The notes below the pieces were generated by a model, which was not told the origin of the DNA, did no database searches, and was given only the letters and a program-made list of their open reading frames with translations. Positions 10,720 through 21,392 of a stretch of 64,000 nucleotides of DNA are shown in pieces (the first letter of the stretch is position 1; every line of letters begins with the position of its first letter). Both the position numbers and the translations under genes were made by a program. This DNA comes from Forficula auricularia (Eukaryota; Arthropoda; Insecta; Dermaptera; Forficulidae): assembly GCA_024734495.1 (NCBI GenBank), contig JALMQS010000225.1, positions 953,864 to 1,017,863 on the forward strand, in the 5' to 3' direction.

Positions 10720-10860
10720 ACAATCTAAATTTATGGATTCTAAATTTTTAATTTAGAATATTTCTATGAAATTTGGCTGGTCACGATTTAGTTCATTAAC
10801 CCTTACAGTATAATTCGTGACCAGCCAAGTTTCATTAAAATAATCTAAATTAATAATTTA
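10720..10860. repeat. Foldback element
   Basis: Inverted arms ATGAAATTTGGCTGGTCACG (10767-10786) and CGTGACCAGCCAAGTTTCAT (10818-10837) close a short loop, with weaker AT-rich pairing (TTTAGAATA / AATCTAAA) outside. It looks like a small MITE; no target duplication is clear. Confidence 0.75.
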
Positions 10861-10879
10861 CAATCCATATGTTTCAAAC

Positions 10880-11389
10880 TATATAATTACTAAATAGTTA
10901 TTATAGCGTTTTAATTTCTGTGATGGATGTTTGGCTTGCGGGTAGCCTATAGAGAAGGCTTGCCCTAAGACTCGTCTCACTGAGTGTACAACCACAATCT
11001 CTTTAGATTTAGATTAATTTAAATGGATGTGATCCTTTGAAAAAAAGTGTTGGCTTAATTTCTATTTCCGTATGTCAGGACCGAGAAGACAGAAGAGGGA
11101 AATCCACTTAAATAAGATGTTAGCCTTTTATAAATCACTCGCTTCCCAACCTTTACGACACTTCGCTTGATATGAGGGCAATATAAATCTTTTATCTGAC
11201 ATTAAAGATAATTTAAAATAAATTTTAAATCTTTATGACGGCCATCAATTTTTTTTTAAAGAGAGTGAGAATGGTGGGGGAAGTAGGTAACAAAATACCT
11301 TGTAGGAACAGCTCGTGTTAAGTGGAAGATTGAACAAAAATTGCCATTGTAGGGTCTTAAAACAAGGCGATTCCAAAAGAATCTTTCTT
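10880..11389. other. No recognisable feature
   Basis: AT-rich with one moderately GC-rich patch near 10930-10990; nothing assignable. Confidence 0.35.
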
Positions 11390-11600
11390 TTCCTCCACTC
11401 GATTTGACCTTGTGTATGCATGCGTGCTCAGGGGACGTTCGGGGGACCGTGTGTGGTTATTGATATGTTGCCAGCAAGTATGCGTGTGCTTGTGTGAGTG
11501 TGTCACTCACTGTCTGGCGGAAACGCATTTCTCCCGAAATGACCATTCATGTATTCGATTCATTGAACCGATTGTTGCACAACTCGAAAGATAATAATAA
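11390..11600. other. GC-richer unique patch, possible conserved non-coding element
   Basis: Base composition is near balanced between AT-rich flanks, and I find no repeat copy of it in the window. It contains TGTGTATGCATGCGTG and a GTGTGTG-type run. It has no convincing reading frame. Regulatory function is only a guess. Confidence 0.25.
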
Positions 11601-12059
11601 CACTTCTCCTCTCTAAGCTAAATCGTTCCATTCCATCAAGAAATGAACCAAAGTTATTCTAATGAAAGATGATAGTACTTATTACCTACTTATATGCTAT
11701 CTATTTACTCATATAGATCATACTCATAAGGCGATCAGAGAAAGTAAGTAGGGGGGCCCTGGAAATATTCGAATTTTTTTAAGTTTTTATATCTTTACAA
11801 ATAAAATAAAAATATTTTACTAGTTTTTATAAGTGATAAATGAACTTAATGACATCTCAATATTCTTAAACATGGTTAAACTAAATGATAACGTTGAGCG
11901 CATAGGTAAATTTGACCCAAACAGACAGACAGACAAAATTAAAAATTTGAATAAAATCCTAGGTTTACCATTTTTATACTATAGCAAATATACCTATATT
12001 TTTCAAGAAAAATATACATATATAAATGTTATGTTAAGTCCTGCTTTTTGATTTATTTA

Positions 12060-12201
12060 TGAATATATTGTTACATTTGAGAGTTTTTTTTTTGTACGGG
12101 TAATTACGAGTATGTTACCTAATGGTGGAGGGGAGTACTAGCTGGGAAAATATTTTAGGATTTTATCGGAGCCACGACTAATAAAAGATTAAGAACCACT
12201 G
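12060..12201 (-). mobile_element. Single end of a CAGTGGTTCTTAA hAT-type MITE
   Basis: GATTAAGAACCACTG (12187-12201) is the terminal repeat of the family found complete at 32501-32852 and 48074-48400. The opposite end was not found within the window. Confidence 0.5.
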
Positions 12202-12325
12202 ATATAGTGGAGAATTTTATTTTTTATTTTGGTAGTATGAAAATTAACTTAAATTTGGGTCATAATTTGAAAATTTAAAAACAATAATTAAGATGGTAAT
12301 CTAATTTTAAATCATGATTTACTGG

Positions 12326-12735
12326 ACTTGATCCACTTTGGTCCTTAATTGGTTATTACCTAATGTTGATCAAATGAAAACAACTCAGTGAAAATGGAAA
12401 CATTTTATTACTTTTTAACACATGTATCATAAGATAATATAAAGAGTACTAATATTTAAATCCATTTGAAGATATTTCCTGTCCGAATTTTATTTTTCTA
12501 CTATTCGGTGGAAAAGATTTGATATGTGCTACTATATCGAGATTTTCGACTTGATCCAGTTTAACGCGGAATATGAGAGTTTTTCAAGTCCAAAGGCAAC
12601 TGGTGCCATTTGTTAAAAAATAGCAATAACAGAGGGACTTGGTTCACTATGTTTCTGAAAATATACACCTTTAACAAGTATTAATCCGCAACAAACAACA
12701 TTTTTACAATTTTGGACTTGATCCAGTTTAGCTCT
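12326..12735. repeat. Three spaced copies of ACTTGATCCAnTTT
   Basis: The word occurs at 12327 (ACTTGATCCACTTTGG), 12549 (ACTTGATCCAGTTTAA) and 12715 (ACTTGATCCAGTTTAG), 222 and 166 bp apart. Flanking sequence is only weakly similar. This may be one decayed element with subterminal repeats. Confidence 0.4.
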
Positions 12736-12864
12736 GAGCGCTTCATATACTACCTACATATTTATGAAAAGATTTTGTATTACCGAGAGATGCAAAGTTA
12801 CTATAGAAATTCAAGAGCGATGTGGTCTACTACTAGATCCGAGATGTTATGGATTATTTTTATT

Positions 12865-12930
12865 ATGTCAGAAGGGTTGTTTCACTCCTGTGGGAATCGA
12901 ACCCGGATAGCAAAAAAGAGCAATGCTCGT
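12865..12930 (-). repeat. Half copy of the tRNA-like foldback element
   Basis: ATGTCAGAAGGGTTG, TTTCACTCC and GGGAATCGAACCCG match the left arm of the palindrome at 51968-52210 (reverse complement of the B-box arm). Confidence 0.7.
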
Positions 12931-13063
12931 ACTTATCTTGACCTCCAAAAGTGGACCACATTTGATGGAAAAAATTTTTATTCAAACAATCGATCTTCAT
13001 CATTAAAATCGAAGCTCGTGTCTAATAATCGTCCCAAAATGGGTGCTTTTGAGAGCTTACCAC

Positions 13064-13140
13064 CAGTGCTCCCGTTACAGTACAAATGTATTATTTACAG
13101 TACATTTTTACGTAATAGAGCGCCGTTTTACGTTTCTACG
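13064..13140 (+). mobile_element. End fragment of the CAGTGCT hAT family
   Basis: CAGTGCTCCCGTTACAGTAC and AATGTATTATTTACAGTAC match the left end of the 1136-bp hAT element at 34329-35464. The remainder is missing. Confidence 0.6.
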
Positions 13141-13269
13141 GAAGTCTAATAACTGTGGAAAGAATCTTATACATTTGTTTGATATTTATAATGTGACTAA
13201 CTGACGCCTGGGCCTTCGATCCGGCGTCACCTAGCCCTGGTGAGGATCGTCTCGTTTTATGGTTCAAAT

Positions 13270-13710
13270 TTATATAGATAATAACTGACCCGACCACGCG
13301 TTGCTATGAGTAGCTCTTATGCTTCAAATCATAATAGTTTTGAAAATAAATTGAAAATGCAAATAATTATAGAATAGGTATTCAAACAGTAAATGAATTA
13401 TATATTACTTGTCAATTGTCCCCTTAACTAAAAATAATATTGACAGTTGAAAAATTTGCAAAAAGATATTATCGACCATCTTATTTGTTTTCTTTTACCC
13501 CCCCCCCAGAGAGGCGCTGGCGTTTTTCCTAGAAAAATATTTTTTACATGCCACAGGTGTGATATCTATAAAAACACTATATATATATATATAAACACTC
13601 ATGTATTTGAATGGAATGTTGTGTGAAAATTTCAAAGAAATCGGTGAAGAACTTTCGGAGATCCTTCAACGTATCACTTAAGCGTAACAGAATATTTTTA
13701 TTTAGATAGA
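13270..13710 (-). mobile_element. Possible Helitron-like element, degraded
   Basis: On the minus strand it starts TCTATCTAAATAAAAATATT, like the TCTATATATATAAAA start of the Helitron at 57910-58931. It ends GCGTGGTCGGGTCAGTTAT, which could be a decayed version of a GGGTCAGCTAG-type 3' end. No clear terminal hairpin remains. It contains GAAATCGGTGAAGAACTTTCGGAG, a phrase common in insect repeats. Confidence 0.35.
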
Positions 13711-13784
13711 TAGAAAGTGGGTTCAATTACGAGAAAAAGTTTTTTGTTTTATTGAGCTTAAAAAATACTTTGTGATTAATTTTT

Positions 13785-13919
13785 TTTTGGACTTTCTCGG
13801 CTTTAACCATTAGCCATTTTACCATTACTTTAAATCCGGTTTTGCAGCGATTCGGGCTTGAACCCGCTCTAGCTTGAATAGAAGGCATGCACGATAACCC
13901 CTCGGCTAACCTGACCCTC
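13785..13919 (-). mobile_element. tRNA-derived SINE, short
   Basis: The flanks are a perfect 18-bp target-site duplication, ACTTTGTGATTAATTTTT (13767-13784 and 13920-13937). On the minus strand the head has an A-box region GGTTAGCCGAGGGGTTATCG and a B box GGGTTCAAGCCCG, followed by a short body and an A-tail (the T-run at 13781-13788). It is 135 bp long. The perfect duplication suggests a fairly young insertion. Confidence 0.9.
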
Positions 13920-13939
13920 ACTTTGTGATTAATTTTTGA

Positions 13940-14885
13940 AGAATTTATCAAATTTAATTGTTATTTTGATAATATTAAGTAATGATAGATAATTAAAATA
14001 ATGATAATATTAATTAATTATAGATTTTATTTAAACAGAGTATAGATCAAATTCATTGATGTACACAATTCATGGTAGATTGTAACTTTAGTTGGATAGC
14101 TTCTGTCTATAATAACAATGCCCCATAACCTCATATAATATAGATACTTTTTTATTGGATTTAGAAACACATCTCAAACATTCTCCTTTTAAGTTTTTCT
14201 CTAATTAATTTAAGTGTGTTGTTCGAAACACGATTTTGTTATAGTTTTTACTATGTATTAATTTTACATTTATCTTTAAACCACGTATAAAAAAATGTAA
14301 TAAAAATGTGATAGTGTAAAAGTGCAATAAATAGTTGTTGTTTTTTTCTTTATAAAAGTATAATAGGCCAAGGCCAACACCCTGATCGGGAAAGTGCCGT
14401 TTCGTCATGGGAATAATTCACATACGGGTTCAAAGTGTTATGCGCGAAATGCGACATGGCGCACCGACCCTCTTAATTCTTCTGAAAATCTATCGCAAAT
14501 TTTATAGCTCGTTTACATTCCTGAACATTATAAATTAATTAGAAAAGTTTAAACAGAGTCAGACAAAAGAAATGAAGATTTTTCAAGGCACGGTATTCTC
14601 TGCGTAAATTTTACTTATCGTGGTAAGAGTGAGTTTGAGCTGTTGCAATCAGATAAGGTTATGTAAGGGAAGGAGTTTCCTTAGTTCTTAATCCCTGATT
14701 TTTTTTTGAAAAACGTCTCCTTAGAGTGTAAACCTGCTAACTCACAATAAGGCAATTTTACAGAGCAGATAAATAACAAACAAAATTTAATATTGTACTT
14801 ATGGAAAGAAACTATTTTTCACATTTTTTTCCTACAACCTACGATCGTAATTTTAAATACTAGTTTTACTTGGAGGATGCTGGAT
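13940..14885. other. AT-rich sequence without recognisable feature
   Basis: No structure that I can assign. Confidence 0.4.
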
Positions 14886-14923
14886 CTCTATTTTTCTTCT
14901 TCTTTTTCTTCTTATTTTTAAAC

Positions 14924-15157
14924 CTATAGGTTTGTTTCTTCCAGATCGTCATACCATCTCTTCTTGGGACGACTTCTACTTCTTATTCCAACCGGCTTGT
15001 TTGTCATCACTTTCTTTACCAGTCGGTCTTCTGGCATTCTTCTCACATGCGCATACCATTCTGCTCTTCTTCTCTTGACCCATTCTCCCACCTTTTGTAT
15101 TCCATATTTTTCTCTAATATCTTCACTCTTCATTCTATCGAGCCTGGTCACGTTCAT
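14924..15157 (-). pseudogene. C-terminal coding piece of the second LINE
   Basis: Seventy-seven codons encode the conserved tail HVRRMPEDRLVKKVM...RSRSRPKKRWYDDLE, found at the end of endonuclease-reverse transcriptase proteins of many arthropod LINEs. It lacks any catalytic domain. The stop is followed directly by the A/G-rich tail of the element, so this end is intact. Confidence 0.85.
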
Positions 15158-15206
15158 TATCTTGTCGTAATATATTCATTTCAGTCGTTTCCAATAAATG
15201 AGAAAT

Positions 15207-15738
15207 TTTTGCAGTGTCGGGTCTTGTCTCTGTTGAGGAAGTTAATATTGGACGTACTACGGTTTTGTAGACTTTTACCTTGACCTCACTTCTTAAATAT
15301 TGGTTTGACCAGATTGCATTCTTAAGGCTACCCGGTATTTTTGAGGCCTTTATTGTCTAATGTTTTACCTCTGTTTCTAGGTCTTGAAGAGAGGTCACTT
15401 GGTATGTGAAGGACATTACCTGTTCGACAATGGTACCGTATAGTTATAGTTTACATCGGAGTGGTGATTTAGAGATTGTGGGTGTTTTGCAGTGTCGGGT
15501 CTTGTCTCTGCTGCGTAAATTAATATTGGACGTACTACGGTTTTGTAGACTCGTACCTTGGCCTCAGTTCTTAAATATTGGTTTGTCCAGATTGCATTCT
15601 TAAGGCTACCTGGTATTTTTGAGGCCTTTATTGTCTAGTGTTTTACCTCTGTTTGTAGGTCTTGATGAGAGGTCACTTGGTATGTAAAGGACACAGTTTA
15701 CAACGCAGTGGTGATTTAGAGATTGTGAGTGTTTTGGT
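15207..15738. repeat. Direct duplication (278-bp offset) inside the LINE fragment
   Basis: GCAGTGTCGGGTCTTGTCTC occurs at 15211 and 15489, and the sequence continues in parallel to GGTGATTTAGAGATTGTG (about 15465 and 15710). The second copy lacks about 35 bp present in the first (around 15415-15447). The duplicated sequence covers the YKTVVRPILIYA coding region. Confidence 0.9.
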
Positions 15739-15746
15739 TGACACCA

Positions 15747-15835
15747 GGGATCGGCAACCGAGGAAGAAAAGAGTTCAGTTTGGGCTCGGGTTCAGAAATA
15801 ATAATAATAAAAAAAATGGGCTCAGGTTCGGCTTA
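15747..15835 (+). mobile_element. Possible hAT end (CAGGGATCGGCAACC)
   Basis: CAGGGATCGGCAACC resembles the terminal repeat of a widespread hAT group. It is followed by two imperfect GGGCTCnGGTTC repeats and an (AAT)n run. No matching right end found. Confidence 0.35.
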
Positions 15836-16530
15836 TTATTTTTTTTTTATTTTATTTGTTAATTGTGTGTCTTTTGGGGACGTGGAGTTTAATTCCTATA
15901 TAGTACCTGTAGGTGAATTGGGGCCCCCCACAACAACCCACTTGGGAAAAAATCCTAAAAAAGGGGGCAACCCACCAATGGATAGTAACCCAATAAACAA
16001 ACCCATTTTGAGTTTCCATTCCACTAAATTCCATTGAAATTTACCAGTCAATCGTCCAAAAAATTATTTTAATATAGGAAGATAAATCTTCCAAAATACA
16101 CTTTGTAATGTAACTTCTTTGTTGGGGACTTTATTTTTCAAATTGATTTTTAATGGAATAATGTCCATTAGAGAAAGTCCTAAGCTTCAAAATTATTTGT
16201 TATCTTGACACTTTATGGAATATTTAATAATAGATTTCGCGGGGTTGTAGATGGTGTCACTAAAGGGGAGCACAAGAGAGCAAATGAATGTAGTTGAGAT
16301 TAATAGGAGACGTGCCAGTGAGTCATTCACACACATACACACATACACATACACACTTTCTCATTCTCTCTCTCTTACTCTTGATAGCAATTCCAGAAAC
16401 CGAAATGGGTCAACCAGCTGATCAATCCTAAGAAACCAAAATAAATATTACGTAGATTATTTAAATAATTTTCTTAATGTAGATTTCGTCATCACAAAGA
16501 TCTGGAAATGTTTTGATACATGTAATACGA
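15836..16530. other. No gene; short CA/TC simple repeats
   Basis: 16325-16352 is an imperfect (CA)n/(CATA) microsatellite, followed by a TC-rich stretch. The open frames at 15729-16037 show no known motif. Confidence 0.4.
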
Positions 16531-16534
16531 AAAA

Positions 16535-16780
16535 AGAGTAAAAAAGAAAAAGATATCATTGATTTGCTGTGTCAATTGTTTTAATTGTGATCGACATATT
16601 ATGGTGTATTGAACTATATATTACTTATCACGAGGTGGTTAAGTTCACATATTGCCTGAGGAAGCAGAAAAATACACTTCGAAACGTAGCAACATTTTGA
16701 AAATTTAGCTTCTAATTTTTTGAAGTGCAAGAACTCAATAACCAGCCACAAAAAGAAATATTCAACATGGGCGATAACAA
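16535..16780 (+). repeat. Repeat family copy 1 (second copy at 48600-48920)
   Basis: It shares AGAGTAAAAAAG, TTTGCTGTG, CAATTGTTTTAATTGTGATC, GAGGAAGCAGAAAAA and ACGTAGCAACATTTTGAAAA with 48600-48920, in the same orientation. It contains the GAGGAAG...GAAACGT motif found in other repeats here. Family unassigned. Confidence 0.75.
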
Positions 16781-16786
16781 CACTAA

Positions 16787-17032
16787 GGGGCCGTCCATAA
16801 ATTACGTCAAACAGTAAGGGGGCATCTCAGATTTGTGACAAAATGTGACAGGTGGTCCCGGGAATCTTAAAAATTGTGATGTCACAAAAGTCAAATTAAA
16901 ATTTTTTAAAAATTGTCTTATATTTTTTAGATTTCAAGTTATTATTACTGATATTGTGATGTCGCAATTCAGGGGGCTCAATGAAAATATCACAGAATGT
17001 GACACAGGAATTCGTAATTTATGGACGGCCCC
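16787..17032. mobile_element. MITE with GGGGCCGTCCATAAATTACG ends, complete
   Basis: The 20-bp terminal inverted repeats are perfect (16787-16806 and 17013-17032). TAA flanks both sides (16784-16786, 17033-17035), fitting a 3-bp TWA target duplication such as PIF/Harbinger elements make. Length is 246 bp. Superfamily is inferred from the TAA flank only. Confidence 0.85.
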
Positions 17033-17035
17033 TAA

Positions 17036-17560
17036 ATTCATATCTATTTTATTAAATAAACTTATTTTACAGCCCTGAAAGTACTGAATAAATGAAAAAA
17101 CTTAAGAATTCAAAAAATCCAAGTTGGTGTGTTTTTTTCATCAAAACACTAATACAGCTGATGATCTATCAATTAATATCAGAAATAATGTCTTATTATT
17201 TGGGACTTGAGGAGTTTAAGTACTCGACTACCCTTCATGGACGATTCAAACTCCCTCGATAAAATCCTGGCTTCGTCCATGTTTCCGTGTCCATTATTTT
17301 GGATGTGTCTTTTGGATTTTTTTTTCATTGAAGTTCACCTTCTTCTTGACTTGGCAATTAACCAATAAGGATAAAATTTAGAGGGACTCGTTTATATTTG
17401 ATGCGCTCTTTTCGCCGTTTAAAGCCTCTCAAAAACAGTGAAAAGTTTTAATGGCTCTATTAGAAAAGCAATGAAATTTGATGGACTGAATATTTGATGA
17501 GATCGTCGAAAAAATATTAAAGGGAAAAACCATTGATTGTTGAAGATGCGCTTTCGATCA
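17036..17560. other. No recognisable feature
   Basis: AT-rich; no repeat structure seen. Confidence 0.35.
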
Positions 17561-17730
17561 AAACGATAATATGAACGTGAAGCTCAATTGGATTGTTGCA
17601 TAATAATCGATTATGTCATTAATTTTATTCTTCCTAACGACGTCAACGATAGCGCATCATGCTTCTATAAAAGAGCCAATAGGAAATCGAAAGATTTGTG
17701 GTAGGAACGTGTGTATCCACAAACAGGAAA
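17561..17730. other. Unique patch with homeodomain-like words, possible regulatory DNA
   Basis: It contains TAATAATCGATTATGTCATT (palindromic AATCGATT core), GACGTCAACG and TTGCATAATA. It has no repeat copies in the window. The regulatory reading is speculative. Confidence 0.2.
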
Positions 17731-17918
17731 TAATGCATTTTAAAAGATTCCCTGTTTCCGAGAATTTCTTAAAAGAATGTTTTTTTTTATCTTAATAAAA
17801 ACTAACTAATGGATTGATAGAATACGATTTGAATTTTCTTCTTGAAAAAAGAAAGAGATGGCAAAACACCCTACTATGAATGGTTTATCCTTCTTAGGTT
17901 AAATTTGTCAAACTACAC

Positions 17919-18033
17919 TAAGTGCACAATGTTTCAAAATTATATAGCAACTATGTTATATAGTGCCTATATAGATTTCGAGAATCTATATAGCCCTATA
18001 TAGTTACTATATAGTTTGAAACATTGTGCTACT
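17919..18033. repeat. Foldback element, 115 bp
   Basis: GCACAATGTTTCAAA (17923) pairs with TTTGAAACATTGTGC (18015), and the inner CTATATAGATT / AATCTATATAG arms pair around CGAG. A MITE-like hairpin. Confidence 0.8.
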
Positions 18034-18407
18034 AGGGTAGTCTTGGAGTCAAAATAACTGTTAGATTTCCGGCAATGATGATTTCCACTCATTTCTGTCG
18101 TTCGGCTGATTTGGTTATAACTCAAAGTTATCCAGCAATTTGAAAGGAGATCACTGTTCCCGAACTTAGGACATTGGGAATTTGAATTTTTCAAGGTGAA
18201 ATTAAAAAATTAATATTGTATTCTTCAACTCATCTCAGAAATATCAAAAAATCACCATTATCCGTCATCCTTTTCGATTTATCGAGGAATTTAAAGTTTA
18301 TCAATATTATTATAATTAGCTTTAGAAACTGAGCCCAAGCAGTCACTCTTCTATTTTATTATGAGCAAATATGTAGGGGATGTGATTTCTGACAACTTTT
18401 GTTTAAA

Positions 18408-19143
18408 AAAATTCCCACAAATAAACACCCAAAAAAAGGGGGGGGGGGGTCAAAATACGAAAATTCTTGCTCTTTGACCAAACTCAACCAAATTTTGTAT
18501 ACATAATCTGTGGGTCACTAGAAGGCTAGAAATGCAAAAACTTACCGCCCAAAATGGGGGAGGGGAAGGGGATCAAAAAATGAAAATTCTCACCCTTAGA
18601 GGCAACTTAACCAAATTTTGTATACATAATCTGTGGGTCACTAGAAGGCTAGAAATTAAAAAACTGGGTCCTGGGCTTCAGTGTGGGGGTGGAGAGTGGA
18701 GACTGGAGAGTGTTTAGGTGAGGGTTCAGAGGCGTAATGGGGGGACTCAGGTGAAGGTCCAGATGCGTAGTGGGGTGGTGCGGGGTGGGGGCATGGGTGG
18801 GTGGGGTCGGGGGTGGAGTTCGGGGGTAGGGGTGCAGTGAGGAGTGAGGGTTCGGATGAGGATCCAGAGGCTTGCTGGGGTGGTTCGGGGTACGGGGTAG
18901 TCGTGCGGGGGTTGGGGCGCGGGGTACGGGGGTGGTGGGGGGCAGGGTAGACTTGGGGTTCAGGTGAGGGTCCAGAGGCGTAGTGGGGTGGTGGGGGGGC
19001 TCGGGCGCGGGGTGGTCGTGTGGGGGCGGTGGTTAGGCACGGGTGCATAATGCGGGGGGAGAGGGTGGGGTTCGTGGGTTGAGGGTCCAGGGGGGCGTCT
19101 TTTGGATAGTAAGAGGCCCGCCGAAGGCGGGCTTTGCAGCTAG
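18408..19143 (+). mobile_element. Helitron, 5'-truncated, with G-rich core
   Basis: The 3' end has the canonical form: hairpin GCCCGCCGAAGGCGGGC, seven bases, then CTAG (19140-19143) before a host T. Inside are two copies of the ~120-bp minisatellite unit (CCAAATTTTGTATACATAAT at 18487 and 18610), then about 450 bp of G-rich sequence with near-repeats of TGAGGGTTC/GGTCCAGA. The family's 5' start is absent; similarity begins at about 18408. No Rep/helicase is encoded, so it is non-autonomous. Long frames on either strand in the G-rich block are composition artefacts. Confidence 0.8.
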
Positions 19144-19197
19144 TGAAAAATATAAATAGGTATCTACTTTAAATTAAAAAGTAACATTAGGTTTAGA

Positions 19198-19360
19198 CGA
19201 GGGGTAAACCGTGATTGGATTTAGATATCCACCGTCTTTGGAATTACCATATGTGGAATTATTTTGGAATTCATTAGTTAATGCCTCGTCATCTATTGTC
19301 TTCTACCTGAAATGAAAGTGGAAGTAGGTGGACACGATATTAGGTCGCGGTTCACCCTCG
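19198..19360. mobile_element. hAT-like MITE (CGAGGGGTGAACC family), short copy
   Basis: Ends CGAGGGGTAAACCGTGATT and TCGCGGTTCACCCTCG; 163 bp. The inner part keeps GAATTCATTAG and GTCTTCTACCTGAAATGAAA. Flanks GGTTTAGA and TCTTTAGA share TTTAGA, probably a worn 8-bp duplication. Confidence 0.85.
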
Positions 19361-19875
19361 TCTTTAGATATTTTTATTTTGACTTTCTTTAGTAGACATT
19401 TTTTTTTTAAAGTAATCCAAGTTATTCTGATTCTTGAGCTTGGTGTCTCCTGCAAAGAGTTTTTATTTGAGATAGATACTAGTTTATCAAATTGAATCTC
19501 GAGTCCGCGCGGTTACTGATATCCAAACAATTTCTAGAAAGTCAAGGCTGCAACGTTGAAAAGACTATAGTATTGGATTCAATCAGAAGTTTTCAATTTT
19601 TTTTTCGATCATTGTGTCTGAAAATGTCTGAAACGTGGAGAAGAATAATTTTCAACCATGGTTTTGTTTTCTGTCTGTCTGTCTGAATTTAGATACAGTG
19701 CTGGGCCGAGGCAAGTTTTTAGAATGGAGCGAGACCCAATTATAGCGCCCCCCCCCTATTTTGCCCCTGATATATACCAGTTGGGCGTGCAAGCATGGAA
19801 CTTGGAAGACAACATCTTAAGTTTCTGTATGTTTATTTTTCGCGACCATCTATTTTCGCTAGAAAAGCTACGGCT

Positions 19876-20521
19876 TAGGGTGGTCCTTATTTTGGGTATT
19901 TTCGAATTTTTACGCTGACAGGGGCTCATATAGTTCGAAATAAATAAAAAAAATATCCCCCAAGTTTCGAAGTATCTACCTCAATTATAACATGTGCCCC
20001 CAGCGATGGAAGTTTCTCATCTAAATAACATGATTTTTGTCAACTCAATCAATTTTTTATTCCAGCCAAAGTAATAGTTCAAAAAATTTGAAACTCCTGT
20101 AGACTTTATCCTTATAATAGTAGCTTTCTCTCAGAATTTTTACAGATTTTTAGATATTATAATTTTGAAGTCTATAACTTAGTAATACTAAGATATAGTA
20201 GTATTTTATCTAGCTGTAGGTAACTCCAAAATTATAATAGCTAAAAAACTGTAATAATTTTGATGGATAGCTAGTATTATAAGGATATAGTCTACAGAGG
20301 TTCAAATTTTTTAAACCATTACTTTAGCCGGAATAAAAAATTGATATTTTAATACCAAAAACCTCATGTTATTTAGATGAGAAACTTACATCGCTGGGGG
20401 CACAGGTTATAATTGAGATAGAGACTTGAAACTTGGGTGATATTTGTATTTATTTATTTCGAACCATATGAGTCTTTGTCAGCGTAAAAATTCGAAAATA
20501 CCCAAAATAAGGATCACCCTA
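19876..20521. mobile_element. hAT-type palindromic MITE, 646 bp
   Basis: The ends are TAGGGTGGTCC and GGATCACCCTA, with inverted similarity continuing for about 300 bp per arm (TTTTGGGTATTTTCGAATTT / AAATTCGAAAATACCCAAAA near the ends). CTACGGCT flanks both sides exactly (19868-19875 and 20522-20529). An 8-bp duplication and TAGGG ends fit hAT. It encodes no transposase. The transcript could form a long hairpin. Confidence 0.95.
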
Positions 20522-20529
20522 CTACGGCT

Positions 20530-21380
20530 ATATTCATTAAGAGGTATCAATATATAGATAGTATTGCCGATGTAGTCACTAAATAGCCATTATATCAGAA
20601 AAGCTAAAAACAAAATTTGAAATTTACATAATAATTTATTGTTTTTTATATATAACCTAAAAAATCTTGCGGAGATAGTAAAATATGTTTATTTTACGAA
20701 AATGTAGTAGAATTCTAGTATGTAAAATATTATTACATAAAGTAATGACAATTTGATTATACTTATTTATTTGATAATGTTATAGGATTATTTTTAATGA
20801 TATGATAATTTTATTGTTGTGTCAGATGCTTAATAAGTAAGATACCCAAGAATCTTGAGTAACTTTTTGCCCATATCCTCTCTCCGTCTCGTATATCATA
20901 TGGAGAAAGAGCGTAAACAGTTTGGTGTCGTAATAAGAGATAAGAATGAGAGGAAATAGAGGGGGAAGGTGAATCGGTGAATAAAATGTAGTATATTCTT
21001 TCCTTTTTTCCAAAGTTTTTCAATTCAAAATGATGATATGGATTGAAATTCCCTTCTCCTATGTAGGTTCTTAGAGAATAATAATAATAAAAAAAGAGGA
21101 ACCAATCTTCATTTCGGACTTTGTCCACGATTTAATTTCTTTGGAAAGTTTTTGAAAATAATCATAAAACATATTATTATTATTATTATTATTATTTTTA
21201 ATCAATCGATACTAGCTTTATAGATTTATATAGAATAAAAAATTATAAGAGTTATAGCTGAATGACCTAATTCTTTTTTCTATTTAACTGATTATATTAG
21301 CTTCGAAAATATATAGGTATATTTATCTCCTATACGTATATAGGTATTAAAATTAATCATTTGGATAATTTAATCTGGAT
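20530..21380. other. AT-rich; (ATT)n microsatellite at 21172-21197
   Basis: No gene or element recognised. The minus-strand frames at 20811-21128 lack known motifs. Confidence 0.4.
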
Positions 21381-21392
21381 ATTCTAAACTTA

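Larger units (their letters stand above)
14890..15745 (-). mobile_element. 3' fragment of a second LINE (RTE-like tail)
   Basis: On the minus strand the coding trace runs from about 15700 to 14924. One stretch reads RTEAKVRVYKTVVRPILIYAA (15520-15585), which is the post-RT part of many insect LINEs (consensus like KxRxYKTxVRPVLxYG). It then reaches MNVTRLDRMKSEDIREKYG, RRRAEWYAHVRRMPEDRL and SRSRPKKRWYDDLEE (15157-14924), the typical C-terminus. A (GAA)-rich 3' tail follows at 14890-14915. The piece is 5'-truncated and interrupted by a 278-bp tandem duplication and frameshifts. Clade assignment is by resemblance only. Confidence 0.85.

Noticed and set aside
13838..13915. tRNA gene on the minus strand
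   Set aside because: A and B boxes are present, but the 18-bp target duplication and A-tail show a SINE.
14964..15283. Plus-strand Leu/Ser-rich frames
   Set aside because: Complement of the LINE C-terminal coding sequence.
16845..17078. 77-residue frame
   Set aside because: It runs through the MITE with GGGGCCGTCC ends, so it is not a gene.
18656..19048. Proline-rich 130-residue frame on the minus strand
   Set aside because: It is the complement of the G-rich block of a Helitron; Pro/Ser/Thr/His content follows from C-rich codons and there is no start context or domain.
20811..21128. 105-residue minus-strand frame with PSPSISSHSYLLL
   Set aside because: No homology I recognise, AT-rich codons, no splice or start context.
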